IMG/VR virus record: IMGVR_UViG_3300013102_000058
Coordinates: 1-28,727 of that record
Reading direction: 5' to 3' (one strand)
DNA: 28,727 nucleotides
From: a virus
Part shown: positions 1-7,841 of the stretch, in pieces
Layout of the letters: each line of letters opens with the position of its first letter
How positions within the stretch are numbered: position 1 is the first letter of the stretch
Translations under genes and position numbers: made by a program
Notes under the pieces: model-generated
What the model was told of the DNA's origin: nothing
The model's database searches: none
What the model saw: only the letters and a program-made list of their open reading frames with translations

Positions 1-989
1 ACCGTGCAGTAATGACGTCTCAGCCTACCCGTAACGCGGGTATGTTCTATGAGACTCATCACAAATTAAGTCATCGAGCTGGTGGCGTTTGGATTGCTCT
101 CACATTTAACGGGGAAGAGTCACCACTTGTTAGTAAGCAATCTTTAGAAGAACAACGGCAAAAGTACGGTAGTAGGGACGATGCTCAGTACAAGATCCGT
201 GTACTTGGTGAATTCCCAGATTTATCGGATGAGTTCTTAATTACTAAGCGTCAGACAGAAGAAATGTATGTAGGCGCGAGTATTTTTGAAGAACACCAAT
301 TCGGATATGTCATTACTGTTGACGTTGGTGGTGGTGTTGGACGAGATGACTCAGTTATTGCCGTTAGTAAAGTATGGGGTGAGGCACAATGGGGTGAAAG
401 GGCCCGCCGTGTTGAAGTTATAGATATACCTCTATGTAAAAATAGAGACGATATTCTTGAGCTGTTCGCAAAAATTAATGAGCTACTTTTACAATATCCA
501 AATGCAAACTTAGTTGTTGATGATAATGGCGCTGGTAAAGGTCTTGGTCAGTACCTTAAAAAGCAAGGTATTTTCTATGTTCCTGTTTATTGGGGATCTC
601 AATGCTTTAGTAATGATAACCGTAAAGAATTTACTAATAAGCGTTCTTTGGCATATGTTGGATTTGCCCGAGCAGTCGTAAGTGGCCGTTTCAAGGTGAA
701 AACTAAAAAGCATCATGTAAAAATTAAAGATCAGTTGATTCACATTCCTTATAGATTTGATGACTTTGCTCGTTACAAAATTTTGAGTAAAGATGAAATG
801 AAGAGAATGGGAATTAAGTCGCCCGATTTGGGTGATGCATTTGCTTTCTTATTCCTTGAGAACGTTCACTACACAGAGGCTTATGAAACAGCAAATGTTA
901 CAGATGATACGCCAGAAGGCCGTGAACAGGCAGAACGTAAGTCAAGATTCAGTGCTTTAAGAGAAGCGGCTGAAAATGAAAATGATTAA
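1..989 (+). CDS. terL: Phage terminase large subunit, C-terminal part (5'-truncated by window edge)
   Basis: This protein is the ATP-driven motor nuclease that packages DNA into the prohead and cuts the concatemer. The frame is open to the left edge, so the first ATG (12) is internal; the codons before it (R-A-V) read straight into the segment TSQPTR..GMFY, typical of the end of the terminase ATPase domain. The rest fits an RNase H-like nuclease. Numbering from the ATG at 12, the acidic residues are D104 in VDVGGG, D170/D171 in VVDDNGAGKG, and D272/D275 in SPDLGDAF. All expected metal-binding acids are present, so the nuclease looks intact. The N-terminal Walker A/B part lies outside the window. 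The stop is followed after 5 nt by a regulatory motif and the tail fibre gene, with no terminator seen. I am confident of the family. Confidence 0.9.
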   Translation, partial: RAVMTSQPTRNAGMFYETHHKLSHRAGGVWIALTFNGEESPLVSKQSLEEQRQKYGSRDDAQYKIRVLGEFPDLSDEFLITKRQTEEMYVGASIFEEHQFGYVITVDVGGGVGRDDSVIAVSKVWGEAQWGERARRVEVIDIPLCKNRDDILELFAKINELLLQYPNANLVVDDNGAGKGLGQYLKKQGIFYVPVYWGSQCFSNDNRKEFTNKRSLAYVGFARAVVSGRFKVKTKKHHVKIKDQLIHIPYRFDDFARYKILSKDEMKRMGIKSPDLGDAFAFLFLENVHYTEAYETANVTDDTPEGREQAERKSRFSALREAAENEND

Positions 990-993
990 TTTA

Positions 994-1000
994 GTGGAAC
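994..1000 (+). promoter_or_regulatory. TTGGAAC-type motif (GTGGAAC), putative phage promoter/activator element
   Basis: This is the one-mismatch member of a heptamer family found before seven genes. It lies 5 nt after the terL stop and 61 nt before the tail fibre ATG. It shares the following pyrimidine and the C five bases after the heptamer seen in most copies (GTGGAAC then TGACC). No consistent sigma-70 -10 box follows at a fixed distance. Function is inferred from position and recurrence only. Confidence 0.5.
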
Positions 1001-1021
1001 TGACCCCTAAGTTACTTATTT

Positions 1022-1066
1022 GCCATAACTACCATAGATCAATAAATCATATGGGTGAGTTATGGC
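1022..1066 (+). promoter_or_regulatory. Leader hairpin covering the ribosome-binding site and start codon of the tail fibre gene
   Basis: A perfect 9-bp inverted repeat, GCCATAACT (1022-1030) and AGTTATGGC (1058-1066), encloses a second 5-bp stem, CCATA (1032-1036) and TATGG (1050-1054), with a 13-nt loop. The right arm contains the ATG (1062-1064) and part of the Shine-Dalgarno GGGTGAG. In a full-length transcript this would hide the start site, which suggests translational control. If transcription began inside the left arm the hairpin could not form, as in phage genes whose early read-through transcripts are silenced. Confidence 0.6.
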
Positions 1067-2600
1067 TATTAACTTCTTTTTAACTGACGCAGGTCGGAAT
1101 GCATTAAATAAAGTAGGTGATGTCGCTAGTTTTGGTGGGGAGTTGACCCATCTTGCTGTTGGTACCAGCAAATTTGATGCATCAGTAGAAGCAAAAAACC
1201 TAACTTCTCTGAAAAATGAATTAGCCAGATTTTCTCTTAACGGTGGTGGTGTAGATACAGAGACTGGTACTTTGCGTTTTGTGATGAGTATTGAGCCAAC
1301 TTTAACAATGGAAGTGTTTGAGCTGGGCATTTACCTATCAGATGGCACTTTACTAGCAGTGGCCTCAACTACAGCAGCTCAATCAATCATGTCTTTACAT
1401 GCGAACGTAGTAGCCATAGTTACGTTTGGATTTGTTTTAACTGACGTTAATTTAAAAAACGTAAATATCAAGATTGATCCAAATACACCAATTGCTGTGA
1501 TGTTGATGAACCAGCATAGTGCTGATGAAGACCCACACCCGCAATACGGGGCTCTAATTCGTAAGCTCATGACTGAACATAACCAGCATGAGGATCCACA
1601 CCCACAATATGCATTTGAGAAGGATGTAAAAGCCAAAGACGATGATTTACAACATCAGATTGATGGTCTAGATCTTAGTTCAAAGAACTTTATACAGCAG
1701 TTAATTGATTTCAAGAAAACCTTAGATGCTCAATATCCAAAATTAATCGGAGCAGGTGTAAATATTGGTAGCACTGCATTGATTGAATTAGGTGGCAAAG
1801 TTACAGATTTACGTGATTCAAAGTATGCAATCCATCTTACACCCGAAAGTTCACATGAAGCATGGAAGCTTACACGTGCGGAAAAAGGGTTCTCATATGA
1901 AGTGTGGGAGCGCTCAGGTCAAAACCGAATTGGATATTCAGGCACAGTGAATTGGTCTGTTATTCAAGTTGCTGCAGAAACACTAAACGATGGTAACGGC
2001 GATTACACAGTACCAGGTGTTTATATCATACCAATTCAACCAAAAGAGCTTAAAGAATTTATTCTAGTCGGTGCTGGTGGGGCTGGTGGTGGCAGTGTGT
2101 GGGAGTTAGGAGCATTGGCTCATGGAACCAATGGTACAGATACACGCTTACGTTTAAATGAGCTCGATTTGGCGGTCGTTGGCGGTGGTAAGGGCGGTAC
2201 CAGTGGTCAGTGGTCAAATGGTAGCGCTTTCTCAAATGGTGCTGGCGGTTTAGCTGGAACAATCACTATCACATCCAGTATTACTGAACTTTCAAGAAAA
2301 TCAGGTATTGCTGGTACAGCTGCAAACCAAACTAACCACAAAGGCGGCGCATCAGTAAGTCCAGTATCAAACTGGGGTGCTGGTGGTGATGGTGCCAATG
2401 GTGTTGGAGATGATGGCTGGGCACTTGGTGGTGGTGGTGCAAGTGGTTGTTTACTCATTTGCCGATATGTGAATTCAACCGAAAAAACTCAGTATATGAC
2501 TTTAGTTGTTGGTGAAGCTGGTCACACTACTGAAAGTAACGGCAACAGCGGTAAAGCAGGGATCGGTGGCTTTGCGCGTGTAAGTACTGTGAAAGCTTAA
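1062..2600 (+). CDS. Tail fibre / receptor-binding protein with glycine-rich C-terminus
   Basis: This is probably a distal or side tail fibre that contacts the host surface. The first ~150 residues resemble the baseplate-attachment region of P2 gpH-type fibres: MAINFFLTDAGRNAL, then LTHLAVGTSKF, then a segment ending in FELGIYLSDGTLLAVAS. Residues ~150-185 carry two copies of a DPHPQY motif (HSADEDPHPQY and NQHEDPHPQY), common at trimeric fibre joints. A helical stretch follows, then a beta domain around residues 240-300. From about residue 330 it is very glycine-rich (AGGAGGGS, GGGGASG), like the glycine-rich receptor-binding tips of some phage adhesins. The start has a GGGTGAG ribosome-binding site buried in a hairpin. 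Tail fibre is secure; the receptor is unknown. Confidence 0.82.
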   Translation: MAINFFLTDAGRNALNKVGDVASFGGELTHLAVGTSKFDASVEAKNLTSLKNELARFSLNGGGVDTETGTLRFVMSIEPTLTMEVFELGIYLSDGTLLAVASTTAAQSIMSLHANVVAIVTFGFVLTDVNLKNVNIKIDPNTPIAVMLMNQHSADEDPHPQYGALIRKLMTEHNQHEDPHPQYAFEKDVKAKDDDLQHQIDGLDLSSKNFIQQLIDFKKTLDAQYPKLIGAGVNIGSTALIELGGKVTDLRDSKYAIHLTPESSHEAWKLTRAEKGFSYEVWERSGQNRIGYSGTVNWSVIQVAAETLNDGNGDYTVPGVYIIPIQPKELKEFILVGAGGAGGGSVWELGALAHGTNGTDTRLRLNELDLAVVGGGKGGTSGQWSNGSAFSNGAGGLAGTITITSSITELSRKSGIAGTAANQTNHKGGASVSPVSNWGAGGDGANGVGDDGWALGGGGASGCLLICRYVNSTEKTQYMTLVVGEAGHTTESNGNSGKAGIGGFARVSTVKA

Positions 2601-2614
2601 ATAGGTGAAACAGT

Positions 2615-2893
2615 ATGAGAAATGACTATCGAAATGCTATTAGAGACTTAATTCACCGAAATCTTCAACAGAATAATATTCAGAATCTAATCGTTTGGGA
2701 AATTAAGGAGGATGAAGCTCAAGATCCTTCACTCTTAAGCTTCAAGCTTTATGGTTCTAGAAATCAAATTGATGCTGTGCTGGTGGCATGTGGTGCTAAT
2801 GGAATATGGGAAAAGTTGCCACTTCAAAAGGTAGCCTTCCCTAAGCTGGTCGATCTTTTGAGACTTCAAAAAGAATATTTGCAGGATAATTAA
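2615..2893 (+). CDS. Small LysM/tail protein X-like protein, possible baseplate component
   Basis: A 92-residue protein, 14 nt after the fibre stop, with AGGTG as ribosome-binding site. Residues ~40-85 (LSFKLYGSRNQID, then ACGANGIWEKLPL, then a closing FPKLVDLLRL) follow the pattern of small LysM-like phage baseplate proteins such as P2 gpX or T4 gp53: a YG turn, a helix ending in NGI, then a proline that begins the last strand. Such proteins sit in the baseplate and may bind peptidoglycan or pack against the hub. The similarity is a pattern seen by eye and short, so the assignment is tentative. Its position between a fibre and virion-type genes fits a structural role. Confidence 0.45.
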   Translation: MRNDYRNAIRDLIHRNLQQNNIQNLIVWEIKEDEAQDPSLLSFKLYGSRNQIDAVLVACGANGIWEKLPLQKVAFPKLVDLLRLQKEYLQDN

Positions 2894-2894
2894 T

Positions 2895-4025
2895 ATGTCA
2901 GCATTTAAGCCAGATGAATTACGCCGTGCTCAGCTGCAAATAAATCAATCATTGCAGAGTGGTGGCGTACGCAGAGATCAACAGAGTCGCCAACGTGCAG
3001 ATCGAGAACAACGGGCATTTGCCGAAAAAGAAATTGAATATGATGATTGGGGACGAAAGATCCCTAAACCTATGTTCTTGCGGCCACATGATATTGCCCA
3101 AGGTGAAAAGTATGATGTTGAACGAGTACTTTTTACTACGTTAGGTCAGCAAAACGGAGAGGTGCCACGGCGTATCACACGTGACGATATATTGGCATTT
3201 CAAGAAAACATTCAACTTTTAAAAGATCAGTATAGTAAAGGTATTACCCCTCAAAACATTATTAATTTAAGCAGGCAAGATGATATTGATCGGGCAAATG
3301 AGCAAATCTATTTGGCGGTACCAGTCAGTAGAAAAGCTGGTTTAGTGCACTTACTCACTAATGCTGGTCCTAAAAGTAAAGTTTTAAATCATCATGTCGA
3401 AATAGAGTTCTCAAACTTTAAATCAGTCGTTTTTGATATCGATAAACAAGCATTTACCACTATTAAAAATCGCTTGGCAAAAGGCAAAATCAAATTTCAG
3501 TGTGATTGCGAACGTCATACCTTCTGGTACCGCTATATGGCAACAATTGGTGGTTATAACCTAGGTCGAGATGAAGGTGGGTTCCCGAAAATACGAAACC
3601 CACACTTGTCTGGTGTAGCTTGTAAGCATGTCTTGCGTGTTGTGAAGTGGATAAGTTCTCCATCAGGCATTGCATATCTTAAAAAGGAAGTTGAGAAAGA
3701 TCGTCAGAAACAAGTTGGTGCTCGCTATAAGCAAACCGATAAGCAGATACAGAATTCTATTAACGAACAAGTAAAAGATGTGATGAGTGGTTCTACGAAA
3801 CCGATTAAAGCAAATATTCAAAAAGCCGAAAAAGAAATGATGCGTAGAGCAGATAAAGTTGCGAAAAAGCTCTTAGAACGCGAATTGAAAACCCTCAAAC
3901 GTTTTGAATCAGAAACTGTTAGAGCCAGTCAAATTGAAAGAATTCAGGCATTGCATAAGTCGGGTGCTATTGATCAGAGCATGTTAAATGTCTTTATGAA
4001 AGGTTTAGGTAAAAATGCTAAATAG
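2895..4025 (+). CDS. Virion-associated protein with SWIM-type zinc motif
   Basis: A 376-residue basic protein of unknown exact role. Its middle has C203-D-C205 and then C243-K-H245, the CxC...CxH signature of SWIM-type zinc binding, with an aromatic segment (FWYRY) after the first pair and KIRNPHLSG before the second. I recall proteins with this C-C/C-K-H plus RNP arrangement in structural modules of other large phages, function unsettled. The N-terminal ~100 residues are charged and Gln/Arg-rich. Residues ~255-370 are lysine-rich, helical and probably coiled coil. The start has an AGGAT ribosome-binding site. It overlaps the next gene by 11 nt, so the two are likely co-translated. Nucleic-acid or protein binding through the zinc site is inference. 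Confidence 0.5.
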   Translation: MSAFKPDELRRAQLQINQSLQSGGVRRDQQSRQRADREQRAFAEKEIEYDDWGRKIPKPMFLRPHDIAQGEKYDVERVLFTTLGQQNGEVPRRITRDDILAFQENIQLLKDQYSKGITPQNIINLSRQDDIDRANEQIYLAVPVSRKAGLVHLLTNAGPKSKVLNHHVEIEFSNFKSVVFDIDKQAFTTIKNRLAKGKIKFQCDCERHTFWYRYMATIGGYNLGRDEGGFPKIRNPHLSGVACKHVLRVVKWISSPSGIAYLKKEVEKDRQKQVGARYKQTDKQIQNSINEQVKDVMSGSTKPIKANIQKAEKEMMRRADKVAKKLLERELKTLKRFESETVRASQIERIQALHKSGAIDQSMLNVFMKGLGKNAK

Positions 4026-4560
4026 ATCAGTAAATCAAGTTGCCAATGGACGCCGTTTAGCAGCGAGACGTGTTGTTATGAATGCACTTGCTAGTATTCC
4101 AGCTCAAGTTTGGCGTAAAGAAGTGATTTTCAATAATCCAGCTGAAGATTCAAAACCTGTAGATCCACTTTCTTTTGAAGCAAACACTCTATCAATTCAA
4201 GACGAGCCTAACTACAAGTACGAATATAAAGGTGCTGCCTATGTTCATTTGGATAAGTTTAACGGTGGTTATATTCAAAAGAACTTCTCTATGAATAACC
4301 CGTCAGATTTAGTCCTTACTGCTCATGTGGAACCTTTTAATGAAGAGTTGGACGATATCTTGGAAAGAATAATCAAAATTCCTGACCTGATTCTTAAAGA
4401 GGGGGATCTATTAGGTTTAATGATTTATGAAAATCTTATGTTGTGGTTTGAGATTGTGAATATTACTGGTTTTAGCCTTATGGCGGATTTTGGCAGTAAG
4501 TACATTTTAAACCGTAGAGATGATTTGTTTATTTCACCTATGGGTGATGGAGAGAGTTAA
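4015..4560 (+). CDS. Putative neck or tail-completion protein
   Basis: A 181-residue protein that I do not firmly recognise. The N-terminus is basic and helical (NGRRLAARRVVMNALAS). A beta-rich middle follows, then a hydrophobic segment around residues 135-160 (KEGDLLGLMIYENLMLWFEI) that looks like the core of a small barrel rather than a membrane helix. Size, overlap with the previous gene, and position just before the capsid cluster suggest a head-closure, neck or tail-terminator subunit. It has no signal peptide and no catalytic motif. The stop overlaps the next start by 1 nt (TAATG). Confidence 0.35.
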   Translation: MLNRSVNQVANGRRLAARRVVMNALASIPAQVWRKEVIFNNPAEDSKPVDPLSFEANTLSIQDEPNYKYEYKGAAYVHLDKFNGGYIQKNFSMNNPSDLVLTAHVEPFNEELDDILERIIKIPDLILKEGDLLGLMIYENLMLWFEIVNITGFSLMADFGSKYILNRRDDLFISPMGDGES

Positions 4561-4862
4561 TGAGTTATTTAGTTTTTAATGAAAAAGGGAAAAAGACAGG
4601 GGATATTGAAATAGCTGAACAATGTACTTCTGCAATATTCAATTACCAGGTAATCGGGAACGGGGCAGAAGTAGAATTTTTCGGAAGTAATGTTCCAAGT
4701 GCAGATCCACAAAACGATTCTCACTGGGTTCCTATACTCACATTAAATGCAGCTGCACCAGATACCGAACCATTTCGACAACATTGTTGGGATAAGCTCC
4801 GCTATAAAGTGAAAGCCGGTGATAGTGTGGAAATTTATGTTTCCAGTGGTGTAAGCGGATAG
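4560..4862 (+). CDS. Small beta-sandwich structural protein, unknown role
   Basis: A 100-residue protein starting in a TAATG overlap, with GGAGAGAG as ribosome-binding site. The pattern FNYQVIGNGAEVEFFGSN, then HWVPILTL, then WDKLRYKVKAGDSVEIYVSSG alternates strands and turns. It resembles the small beta-sandwich proteins often found beside phage capsid or tail genes, built on a G-x-A-x-V-x-F-x-G-S segment and an xWxxLRY strand. It could be a head decoration or stabilising protein, since the major capsid gene is next, but it could equally belong to the tail. It is the last gene before a strong terminator, so it probably ends the transcription unit that starts upstream of the fibre gene. Confidence 0.4.
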   Translation: MSYLVFNEKGKKTGDIEIAEQCTSAIFNYQVIGNGAEVEFFGSNVPSADPQNDSHWVPILTLNAAAPDTEPFRQHCWDKLRYKVKAGDSVEIYVSSGVSG

Positions 4863-4908
4863 CTATATAAATAAAGGGCTGAGATGGTCCTTTAGCTACA
4901 TTTTCTTT

Positions 4909-4932
4909 GTCCTCATTGTTGGGGACTTTTTT
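4909..4932 (+). terminator. Rho-independent terminator
   Basis: Stem GTCCTC (4909-4914) pairs with GGGGAC (4921-4926) with one G-U pair and a 6-nt loop, followed by six T residues. It ends the fibre-to-4862 unit, and a TTGGAAC motif begins 4 nt later. Confidence 0.75.
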
Positions 4933-4936
4933 ATAT

Positions 4937-4943
4937 TTGGAAC
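4937..4943 (+). promoter_or_regulatory. TTGGAAC motif upstream of the major capsid gene
   Basis: An exact TTGGAAC directly after the terminator. The 20 bases from here match the minus-strand copy at 25854 closely (both run TTGGAACCG, then AGA, then TTAATAAA). Distance to the preferred capsid ATG at 5017 is 73 nt, within the 61-75 nt range of the other copies. It is probably the promoter or activator site for the capsid gene (inference). Confidence 0.6.
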
Positions 4944-5016
4944 CGACCAGAATTAATAAAAATGGCCCATGTCAGACTTTCTTCAACTTACAACGCAAGC
5001 CAAAGGCTGGTTTAAA

Positions 5017-6795
5017 ATGACTGTTTTATCAGACGAAATTCGTAAAAAATTTGACTCTCAACAAACTACTACAGCTCAGTGCCAAAATTACTATTTCAAA
5101 AGTAATGAAGAGTTTGAGAATGGTTTTGATAGTGCACAAACAGCAGTAGAAGAATACCCTGAAGTTTTAAAAGCAATTTTTGATTCAATTGGTGCAGAAT
5201 ATGCCCCTGAAATTGATAAAGCTGTAATGTTTGGTGTTGCGCAATATCAAGCTCGTCATGGTGGTGAATTACCTCATCCTTCAGTTATTGCTGCGGCTTT
5301 AACTTCAGGCTTAAATGGTGCAAAACAAGCTTCTTCTTTGTCTCCTGATACTATTAGCCATTATGACAGTATTAATGAATCTGGTTTTGATGATGTAAAT
5401 CACCAGCATCATGAATCTGTCAGTATTGTTCCAGCAATTACAGTGGCAACTATTGCAAACGTAATTGCTTATGCAACTCCTATTGTTGCAATGATTCCTA
5501 ACTCTAATGGTTCAAATGAAGTTCCTCTTGTATCTATCCGATTTGTCACCAATCGAGATTTTGGTGCAATGAAGAAATCTGAATACTTAGATGGTGCGAA
5601 TGCATCTAAACCTTATGTAGAGGGCCGATTCCGCTTTGCATTGTCTAATGGTGGTGCAGGGGCGACTTACTCAGTAATTGCTCGGACCGGCTATCAAGAT
5701 TTTAAAGCTAAAACACCAGATGCAAATGCGAAGTTGTTGCCATTCATCGCTGGTAATGTATCAATCAAAATCAACGGTAAAGAAGTAGCACATACTCGAA
5801 ACCGTACTAAATCAAAAGTCACAGGTAAAATTTCAGCTATCGCTGAAAAAGACGTAGTCATTAACGGCGTTGAATATCGTGTTTCTGGTAGTGAAATTGA
5901 CATTTCTGCTAGCAAAATTAGCGTTACGTTAAACCAAGCATTACCAGCTGGTGCAAAAGTAGAAGTCTATTTAGTTGCTGACTTTGATGCTCGTGATGGC
6001 AACGGTAATTACTTGATGACACCAGTAGGTGTTGATTTTGAACCTGAATATGAAAACTTGGTGGCATCACCAATCATGGCGCAGGTTACAGCGGCAACTT
6101 TATTACAAACTCAATTGAATAATGAATTAAAACTTGGTTTCTTAGGCCAAGCTCTGGCAATTATTCAAGGTAAAGTTTTCTTGGAACAAACTGTCCGTCT
6201 ATTAGGCGAAGCAAAAGATTTAGCTGAATACTCAGGCCATGAAGTTACTTTTGATGCTTCTCGTGGTGTCACAGGTAAATTAGCTGCTGCGTTTAATACC
6301 ACTGGCGATCTGTTTGGCGAAGTAATGAAGTTTATTTCTGCTGCAAAAATGGATATTAATCAGCGCACTGGTGGCTCTACCGTCGCTTATGATCTATATG
6401 TTGGTGATAGTGGCGCAGTATTCTTTAACCAACTATCTAGCGATAAGATGCCAACAAAAACTGGCTATTCTGCTGGATATGGTCAGATTGTCCGCATCGG
6501 CACACTTGCAGATGGTACCAACGTTTATCATGCACCGTCAGCACAAGAGCTTGTAGCTGAAGCAGATACTGCATTTGATATGCTTTTAGTGGGCCGTGGT
6601 AATGAGCCAATTCGAGCGCCGTTTGTTGGGTTTATTCAATCTCCTCTCTCAGTTATCGAAACACGACCAGATGCACGTGAATCAGTACTTACTTTAATTG
6701 GTTCTCAAGCAGCTGAAATGAACCCATTGGATCGATACGCAGACCAAAGCTATGTCATCCACTGTATCAATATGCCTTCCCTCAAAAAATCTTAA
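5017..6795 (+). CDS. Major capsid protein (probable)
   Basis: A protein of about 592 residues that probably forms the head shell. Evidence is size, context (own regulatory unit, between terminator and small capsid-neighbour genes) and sequence style: a helical N-terminus, an N-arm-like region, a large beta-rich insertion at roughly residues 240-340, and a C-terminal third with PFVGFIQSPLSVIETRPD, then AAEMNPLDRYADQSYVI, like the closing segments of HK97-fold capsid proteins. An ATG at 4969 would add 16 residues but has no ribosome-binding site; the ATG at 5017 has AAAGG upstream and gives the leader length shared by other motif-driven genes, so I prefer it. No prohead protease or scaffold gene is recognised in the window. 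Protein-level start and any maturation cleavage are unknown. Confidence 0.72.
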   Translation: MTVLSDEIRKKFDSQQTTTAQCQNYYFKSNEEFENGFDSAQTAVEEYPEVLKAIFDSIGAEYAPEIDKAVMFGVAQYQARHGGELPHPSVIAAALTSGLNGAKQASSLSPDTISHYDSINESGFDDVNHQHHESVSIVPAITVATIANVIAYATPIVAMIPNSNGSNEVPLVSIRFVTNRDFGAMKKSEYLDGANASKPYVEGRFRFALSNGGAGATYSVIARTGYQDFKAKTPDANAKLLPFIAGNVSIKINGKEVAHTRNRTKSKVTGKISAIAEKDVVINGVEYRVSGSEIDISASKISVTLNQALPAGAKVEVYLVADFDARDGNGNYLMTPVGVDFEPEYENLVASPIMAQVTAATLLQTQLNNELKLGFLGQALAIIQGKVFLEQTVRLLGEAKDLAEYSGHEVTFDASRGVTGKLAAAFNTTGDLFGEVMKFISAAKMDINQRTGGSTVAYDLYVGDSGAVFFNQLSSDKMPTKTGYSAGYGQIVRIGTLADGTNVYHAPSAQELVAEADTAFDMLLVGRGNEPIRAPFVGFIQSPLSVIETRPDARESVLTLIGSQAAEMNPLDRYADQSYVIHCINMPSLKKS

Positions 6796-6807
6796 GTAAT
6801 ACAAAGT

Positions 6808-6833
6808 AAGGCGCATTTCGATGCGCCTTTTCC
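6808..6833 (+). terminator. Rho-independent terminator after the major capsid gene
   Basis: A perfect 9-bp stem AAGGCGCAT (6808-6816) and ATGCGCCTT (6821-6829) with a TTCG tetraloop and a short T tract. It lies 12 nt after the capsid stop. The next gene has its own AAAGGA ribosome-binding site but no TTGGAAC motif, so partial read-through may supply lower expression of the downstream genes. Confidence 0.85.
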
Positions 6834-6857
6834 CTTATTTCTTGAAAGGATAATCAC

Positions 6858-7481
6858 ATGGCTACAACAACTCAAAACACTGATGAAACTTTAGCTTCAA
6901 CTGACGATCAAACTACTAACAAACAAAAATCAACCCGTAGTAAAACCAATAAAACTACTGAAACACAAAATACCCAAACTGGTGATGATAAAACTTCAGA
7001 TCAAGGTGATTTGTTAAATAGCCAAGGTCCTGAAAACGGCGTATCTCAAGATGAAGATTCTAAACCTACTGATTTGAAAAATAGTGATTCAGATAATGAA
7101 GCGTCCAAAAATAAAGATGATGGAAACTCAACTGAATCATCTAATGATGCTGTAAAACCTTCAACTGATCTTGATTCTAAAATTAGTTGGAATGTTGATG
7201 AGTTAGGATTTGTAGCAAATAACCCTCAACAAACTGATATTCCCAAAGACGAACAACAAAGTGGGGAAAATCTAACTGGTTCTAGCATTAGTAGCGTGGA
7301 TACTCTGGTTATTAATGTTACTAATAACGGATTTTCAACTGTTTTAGAACCGTTATCACGTGTTGCTATTGAGGCGGGTCAAACAACAAGTATTACGTGT
7401 CATAACCAAACATTTAAACATCAAGTGCTGGAAAACTTACGTCAGTTGAAGGGGCTTGGTAAAAATCTAACTGTTGAGTAA
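6858..7481 (+). CDS. Disordered-tail protein with Mu gp36-like C-terminal domain
   Basis: A 207-residue protein. Residues 1-145 are low-complexity, rich in Ser, Thr, Asn, Asp, Gln and Lys, and predicted by eye to be disordered. Residues ~148-207 form a compact domain: LVINVTNNGFSTVLEPLSRVAIEAG, then a TFKHQVLENLRQLKGLGKNL helix region. This order (strand-NNG, Pro-rich turn, AG-Q/E-T, helix of Leu repeats) resembles the small proteins encoded just after the capsid gene in Mu-like phages (gp36 type). The same domain is repeated in the next gene. It is likely head-associated, perhaps a decoration or accessory protein with a flexible arm, but the role is not established. The start is well supported by AAAGGA. 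Confidence 0.5.
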   Translation: MATTTQNTDETLASTDDQTTNKQKSTRSKTNKTTETQNTQTGDDKTSDQGDLLNSQGPENGVSQDEDSKPTDLKNSDSDNEASKNKDDGNSTESSNDAVKPSTDLDSKISWNVDELGFVANNPQQTDIPKDEQQSGENLTGSSISSVDTLVINVTNNGFSTVLEPLSRVAIEAGQTTSITCHNQTFKHQVLENLRQLKGLGKNLTVE

Positions 7482-7485
7482 TGAA

Positions 7486-7773
7486 ATGACGAATTTAATT
7501 ATTGATGGAACAAATCCCATTATGGATGCTGTAGGTGATTTACCAACAGAACGAACTATTACACTGCAAAATAATGGCTTGAGCGACATTACAGAACCAT
7601 TTACACAAGTTTTGGTACAAGCCGGTCAAAAGATCACATTCACTTTGATCGGTGATGAAGCTCATAAACAATTGTTAGATAATCTAGACCAAATTAACGG
7701 TTTGAAAGGGGATGTAATTCAGATTGTACCGTCTGAACCGCATGAACCCTCTGAACAAGATGGTACGGTATAA
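7486..7773 (+). CDS. Mu gp36-like small protein, paralogue of the preceding gene's C-terminal domain
   Basis: About 95 residues from the ATG at 7486, 4 nt past the previous stop. A TTG at 7474 would add four residues. Residues ~20-80 (RTITLQNNGLSDITEPFTQVLVQAGQ, then HKQLLDNLDQINGLKGDV) align along their length with the C-terminal domain of the upstream protein, including NNG, the EP turn, the AGQ strand end and the LDNL/LENL helix. The pair therefore looks like a tandem duplication, with one copy carrying a long disordered extension. The C-terminus is acidic with two EPS/EPH repeats. Probably head-associated; function unknown. Confidence 0.5.
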   Translation: MTNLIIDGTNPIMDAVGDLPTERTITLQNNGLSDITEPFTQVLVQAGQKITFTLIGDEAHKQLLDNLDQINGLKGDVIQIVPSEPHEPSEQDGTV

Positions 7774-7788
7774 AAATTTGATTTTTTT

Positions 7789-7814
7789 AAAAACCACTTT
7801 CGAGTGGTTTTTTT
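7789..7814 (+). terminator. Rho-independent terminator
   Basis: A perfect stem AAAAACCACT (7789-7798) and AGTGGTTTTT (7803-7812) with a TTCG tetraloop and T tract. It ends the capsid-accessory unit; a TTGGAAC motif follows after 3 nt. The A/T symmetry means it could also act on the other strand. Confidence 0.88.
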
Positions 7815-7817
7815 ACA

Positions 7818-7824
7818 TTGGAAC
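7818..7824 (+). promoter_or_regulatory. TTGGAAC motif upstream of the sheath-like gene
   Basis: An exact TTGGAAC right after a terminator, 68 nt before the ATG at 7893. The downstream bases TAGCCAGAAAATCAATAA resemble the capsid-gene copy. Putative start of a new transcription unit. Confidence 0.6.
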
Positions 7825-7841
7825 TAGCCAGAAAATCAATA

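Noticed and set aside
2207-2458. Proline-rich open frame on the minus strand
   Set aside because: It is the antisense of the glycine-rich tail fibre tip, with no start signals.
4866-4873. TATAAATA just after the stop of the gene ending at 4862, identical to the T4 late promoter core
   Set aside because: It lies upstream of a terminator and is not repeated before other structural genes; AT-rich DNA makes it likely by chance.
4937-4960. TTGGAAC as the -24 element of a sigma-54 promoter
   Set aside because: The required GC about 10 bases later is missing in all copies, and GGAAC differs from the GGCAC core.
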